This document shows positions 61,918 to 64,000 of a stretch of 64,000 nt of DNA, piece by piece; position 1 is the stretch's first letter, and each line of letters opens with the position of its first letter. Made by a program: the position numbers and the translations under genes. Under the pieces are notes generated by a model. It had not been told where the DNA came from, searched no databases, and was given only the letters and a program-made list of their open reading frames with translations. The stretch lies in NCBI GenBank assembly GCA_963714035.1, contig OY970224.1, forward strand, positions 496,001 through 560,000, given 5' to 3'. Source of the DNA: DATFVB01 sp963714035. GTDB lineage: Bacteria > Acidobacteriota > Thermoanaerobaculia > UBA5066 > DATFVB01.

Positions 61918-61943
61918 CTCGCCCGCGAGAAGCGGGGTAAATT
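61914..61943 (+). promoter_or_regulatory. rpsA: Putative sigma-70 promoter of rpsA
   Basis: TTGACT (61914-61919), an 18-bp spacer and TAAATT (61938-61943) stand at the end of cmk, about 65 bp before the rpsA ATG. The leader between them is AT-rich compared with the genome and contains GAAGGAG, though this is about 15 bases from the ATG. Confidence 0.6.
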
Positions 61944-62008
61944 TATGGTTTGGAAATCAGAGATTTAGGGGGCACGAAAATCAATTGAAGGAGTCCAAAG
62001 ACCAGCCG

Positions 62009-63688
62009 ATGGAAACCGAGACTGAACTCAGCGCGGCCGAATACGAGAGCTTGATCGCCCAGTACGAGGACACTCTCAAGAATCTCCAGGAAGGGCAGAT
62101 CATCCGCGGCCGCGTGATCCAGGTCACGCCGTCGGAAGTGATCGTCGACATCGGATACAAGTCGGAAGGCGTCATTTCGATCGCCGAGTTCACCGACTAC
62201 GAGGGGCACGTCACCGTCGCCGTCAACGACCGGATCGACGTCCTGCTCGAATCCACCGAAGACCAGAACGGCTATGTCGTTCTCTCGAAGGACAAAGCCG
62301 AGAAGATGCGGGTGTGGGACGACGTCGAGAAGGCGTTCCGCGACAACACGAACGTGCGCGGACGGATCATCGACCGGATCAAGGGAGGCCTCGCCGTCGA
62401 CATCGGCGTGAAGGCGTTCCTTCCCGGCTCGCTCGTCGACACCAAGCCGGTGAAGAACCTGGACTTCCTGCGCGGGAAGGAGTTCGAGTTCAAGGTGATC
62501 TCGGTCGACAAGAAGCGGGGGAACATCGTCCTCTCGCGCAAGGCCGTCATCGAGGTCGAGCAGGAGGCGAAGAAGCGGGAAACGCTCGCCCAGCTCGAGG
62601 AAGGCCGCGTCCTTCGCGGGACGGTCAAGAACCTGACGGACTACGGCGCGTTCGTCGATCTCGGCGGGCTCGACGGCCTCCTGCACGTCACCGACATCTC
62701 CTGGGGACGCATCAACCATCCCTCCGACGTCCTGAAGGTCGGAGACGAGATCGACGTCGTCGTCCTGAAGTTCGACAAGGAGACGGAGCGCGTCTCCCTC
62801 GGCACGAAGCAGCTCACGGCGGACCCGTGGGAACAGGTCCCGGAGAAGTACCCGGTCGGCTCCCGCGTCTCGGGCCGCGTCACGAACGTCACCGACTACG
62901 GCGCATTCGTCGAGCTCGAGCAGGGGATCGAGGGCCTGATCCACGTTTCGGAGATGTCCTGGTCGAAGAAGATGAAGAATCCCTCGAAAGTCGTCTCGGT
63001 CGGCGACACCGTCGAGGCGATCATCTCCGACGTCAACACCGACACGCGCCGCATCTCGCTCTCGCTCAAGAACACGCTCCCCGACCCGTGGGAAGGGGTC
63101 GCCGAGAAGTACGCCATCGGCACCGAGATCACGGGGAAGGTCCGGAACCTCACCGACTTCGGCGCTTTCGTCGAGATCGAGGAGGGCGTCGACGGCCTGA
63201 TCCACGTTTCCGACATGTCCTGGACGAAGCGGATCAAGCACCCCTCCGAAGTCCTCAAGAAGGGGGACGAGGTCCGGGCGACGATCACCCACATCGACCC
63301 GGAGAACCGGCGGATTTCCCTCTCGATCAAGGAATTCATGCCCAACGAGTGGGAGGAGTTCAAGAAGAAGCACCAGGCGGGCTCGGTGATCGAAGGGACC
63401 GTGACCCGGATCGCGGACTTCGGCGTGTTCGTCAACATCGACGGAATGGTCGAGGGCCTGATGCACGTCTCCGAAACGCCGCTCGCCCGGGGCCAGAAGC
63501 CGCAGGATCACTACGCCGAGGGGCAGAAGGTGCGCGCCACCATCCTGCGGATCGAGGACGAGGAGATGAAGGTCGGCCTCTCTTCCCGCGACGTCGCGGC
63601 CGCGGAAACCGCCGCGGCACCCGCCGAAACGGGCGAGGCGCCGAAGAAGAAGCGGTCCCGCAAGAAGGCCGAGACGGACGAAGAGTGA
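62009..63688 (+). CDS. rpsA: 30S ribosomal protein S1
   Basis: The protein has 559 residues with six S1 RNA-binding repeats at about 33-100, 118-180, 203-270, 290-357, 375-443 and 460-530. The last four share the pattern GTVKNLTDYGAFVDLGGLDGLLH / HVSEMSW. The C-terminus is lysine- and alanine-rich (KKKRSRKKAETDEE). S1 helps start translation on mRNAs with weak or no Shine-Dalgarno sequence. It is followed after 1 bp by the HU gene. Confidence 0.95.
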   Translation: METETELSAAEYESLIAQYEDTLKNLQEGQIIRGRVIQVTPSEVIVDIGYKSEGVISIAEFTDYEGHVTVAVNDRIDVLLESTEDQNGYVVLSKDKAEKMRVWDDVEKAFRDNTNVRGRIIDRIKGGLAVDIGVKAFLPGSLVDTKPVKNLDFLRGKEFEFKVISVDKKRGNIVLSRKAVIEVEQEAKKRETLAQLEEGRVLRGTVKNLTDYGAFVDLGGLDGLLHVTDISWGRINHPSDVLKVGDEIDVVVLKFDKETERVSLGTKQLTADPWEQVPEKYPVGSRVSGRVTNVTDYGAFVELEQGIEGLIHVSEMSWSKKMKNPSKVVSVGDTVEAIISDVNTDTRRISLSLKNTLPDPWEGVAEKYAIGTEITGKVRNLTDFGAFVEIEEGVDGLIHVSDMSWTKRIKHPSEVLKKGDEVRATITHIDPENRRISLSIKEFMPNEWEEFKKKHQAGSVIEGTVTRIADFGVFVNIDGMVEGLMHVSETPLARGQKPQDHYAEGQKVRATILRIEDEEMKVGLSSRDVAAAETAAAPAETGEAPKKKRSRKKAETDEE

Positions 63689-63689
63689 G

Positions 63690-63965
63690 ATGACGAAAGC
63701 GGAGCTGATCGAGAAGGTCCTGACCGCGGCGGATCTCAACAAGAAGGAAGCGGAGGCCGCCGTCGAGGCGTTCTTCGATTCGATCATCAAGTCCCTGCGG
63801 GACGGGGAGAAGATCGAGCTCCGCGGCTTCGGTTCCTTCCGGCTGCGGTCGCGCGGGGCGCGCGTCGGCCGGAATCCGAAGACGGGCGAGAAGGTGCAGG
63901 TCCCCGCCAAGCGCATTCCGTACTTCAAGCCGGGAAAAGAGCTCAAGGAACTCATCAACCGGTGA
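63690..63965 (+). CDS. HU/IHF-family DNA-binding protein
   Basis: This histone-like protein has 91 residues. TKAELIEKVLTAADLNKKEAEAAVEAFF forms the N-terminal helices, IELRGFGSFRLRSR is the core strand, and RNPKTGEKVQVPAKRIPYFKPG is the DNA-binding beta-arm with its proline. The position after rpsA recalls ihfB in proteobacteria, but residues that separate HU from IHF-beta cannot be judged safely. Its ATG is 1 bp after the rpsA stop, so translation is probably coupled. Confidence 0.93.
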   Translation: MTKAELIEKVLTAADLNKKEAEAAVEAFFDSIIKSLRDGEKIELRGFGSFRLRSRGARVGRNPKTGEKVQVPAKRIPYFKPGKELKELINR

Positions 63966-64000
63966 CCTTCGGGTCGGCGGACGTCGGATGGAGACCCTCT

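Overview
The window is strongly GC-rich, densely packed with genes, and comes from a Gram-negative-type bacterium. It carries a bactofilin, a PilT retraction ATPase, several PATAN/DUF4388 proteins, DUF11/SLH surface proteins and a short-form glucan phosphorylase. The gene content and codon use would fit an Acidobacteriota lineage (for example Thermoanaerobaculia) or a similar deep lineage. That placement is inference; nothing here fixes the taxon. Stop/start overlaps of the ATGA and GTGA type are very frequent, and GTG and TTG starts are common.

Layout. (1) 1-13035, minus strand: a cell-surface block. It has a GT-C-like membrane protein flanked by two related small membrane proteins, then a 1735-residue polypeptide joining a CsaB-type pyruvyl-transferase domain to three glycosyltransferase domains. 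Two nearly identical secreted 813-residue DUF11 + SLH-like proteins follow, each with a strong intrinsic terminator. A copied fragment of the pyruvyl-transferase gene lies between the twins. (2) tRNA-Gly(CCC) at 13519-13593. (3) 13644-23711, minus strand: a complete glycogen/alpha-glucan operon, glgA-glgC-glgP-malQ-glgB plus a GH57 enzyme. (4) 23777-27087, plus strand: bactofilin, aldehyde dehydrogenase, alanine dehydrogenase. (5) 27104-35035, minus strand: RluD, then ileS-lspA-lgt (lipoprotein maturation), then a small membrane protein, a ThiE/TenI-like protein, an MscS channel with a cNMP-binding domain, and AcpS. (6) 35133-46347, plus strand: RsmE, IlvE, PilT, RecX, AlaS, a lytic transglycosylase, a TPR + AIM24-like protein, a small membrane protein and UvrB. 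(7) 46682-63965: one minus-strand zinc-ribbon protein, then a long plus-strand run: UvrC, two PATAN proteins, DUF4126, YacP-like, RNase P RNA, LD-carboxypeptidase, cNMP-FHA, RecG, an SDR epimerase, an M50 protease, ScpA, ScpB, RluB, Cmk, ribosomal protein S1 and HU.

The most interesting area is 2.1-13.0 kb. CsaB-type enzymes pyruvylate wall or envelope polysaccharides, and SLH domains are known to bind such pyruvylated glycans. Here the pyruvyl-transferase domain is fused to glycosyltransferases and sits beside two SLH-like exported proteins. This suggests a dedicated system that builds a glycan ligand and displays proteins on it. The twin genes also carry the marks of a recent gene conversion: diverged promoters and signal peptides, almost identical mature regions, a copied flank of the neighbouring gene, and a second terminator left behind. 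Other points of note are an LD-carboxypeptidase reading frame whose only clear start lies inside the RNase P RNA gene, a 26-bp tandem repeat over a stop codon, an alaS patch with atypical codon use, and several -10 hexamers placed so that transcripts would be leaderless. I saw no CRISPR array, transposase, integrase or prophage gene.
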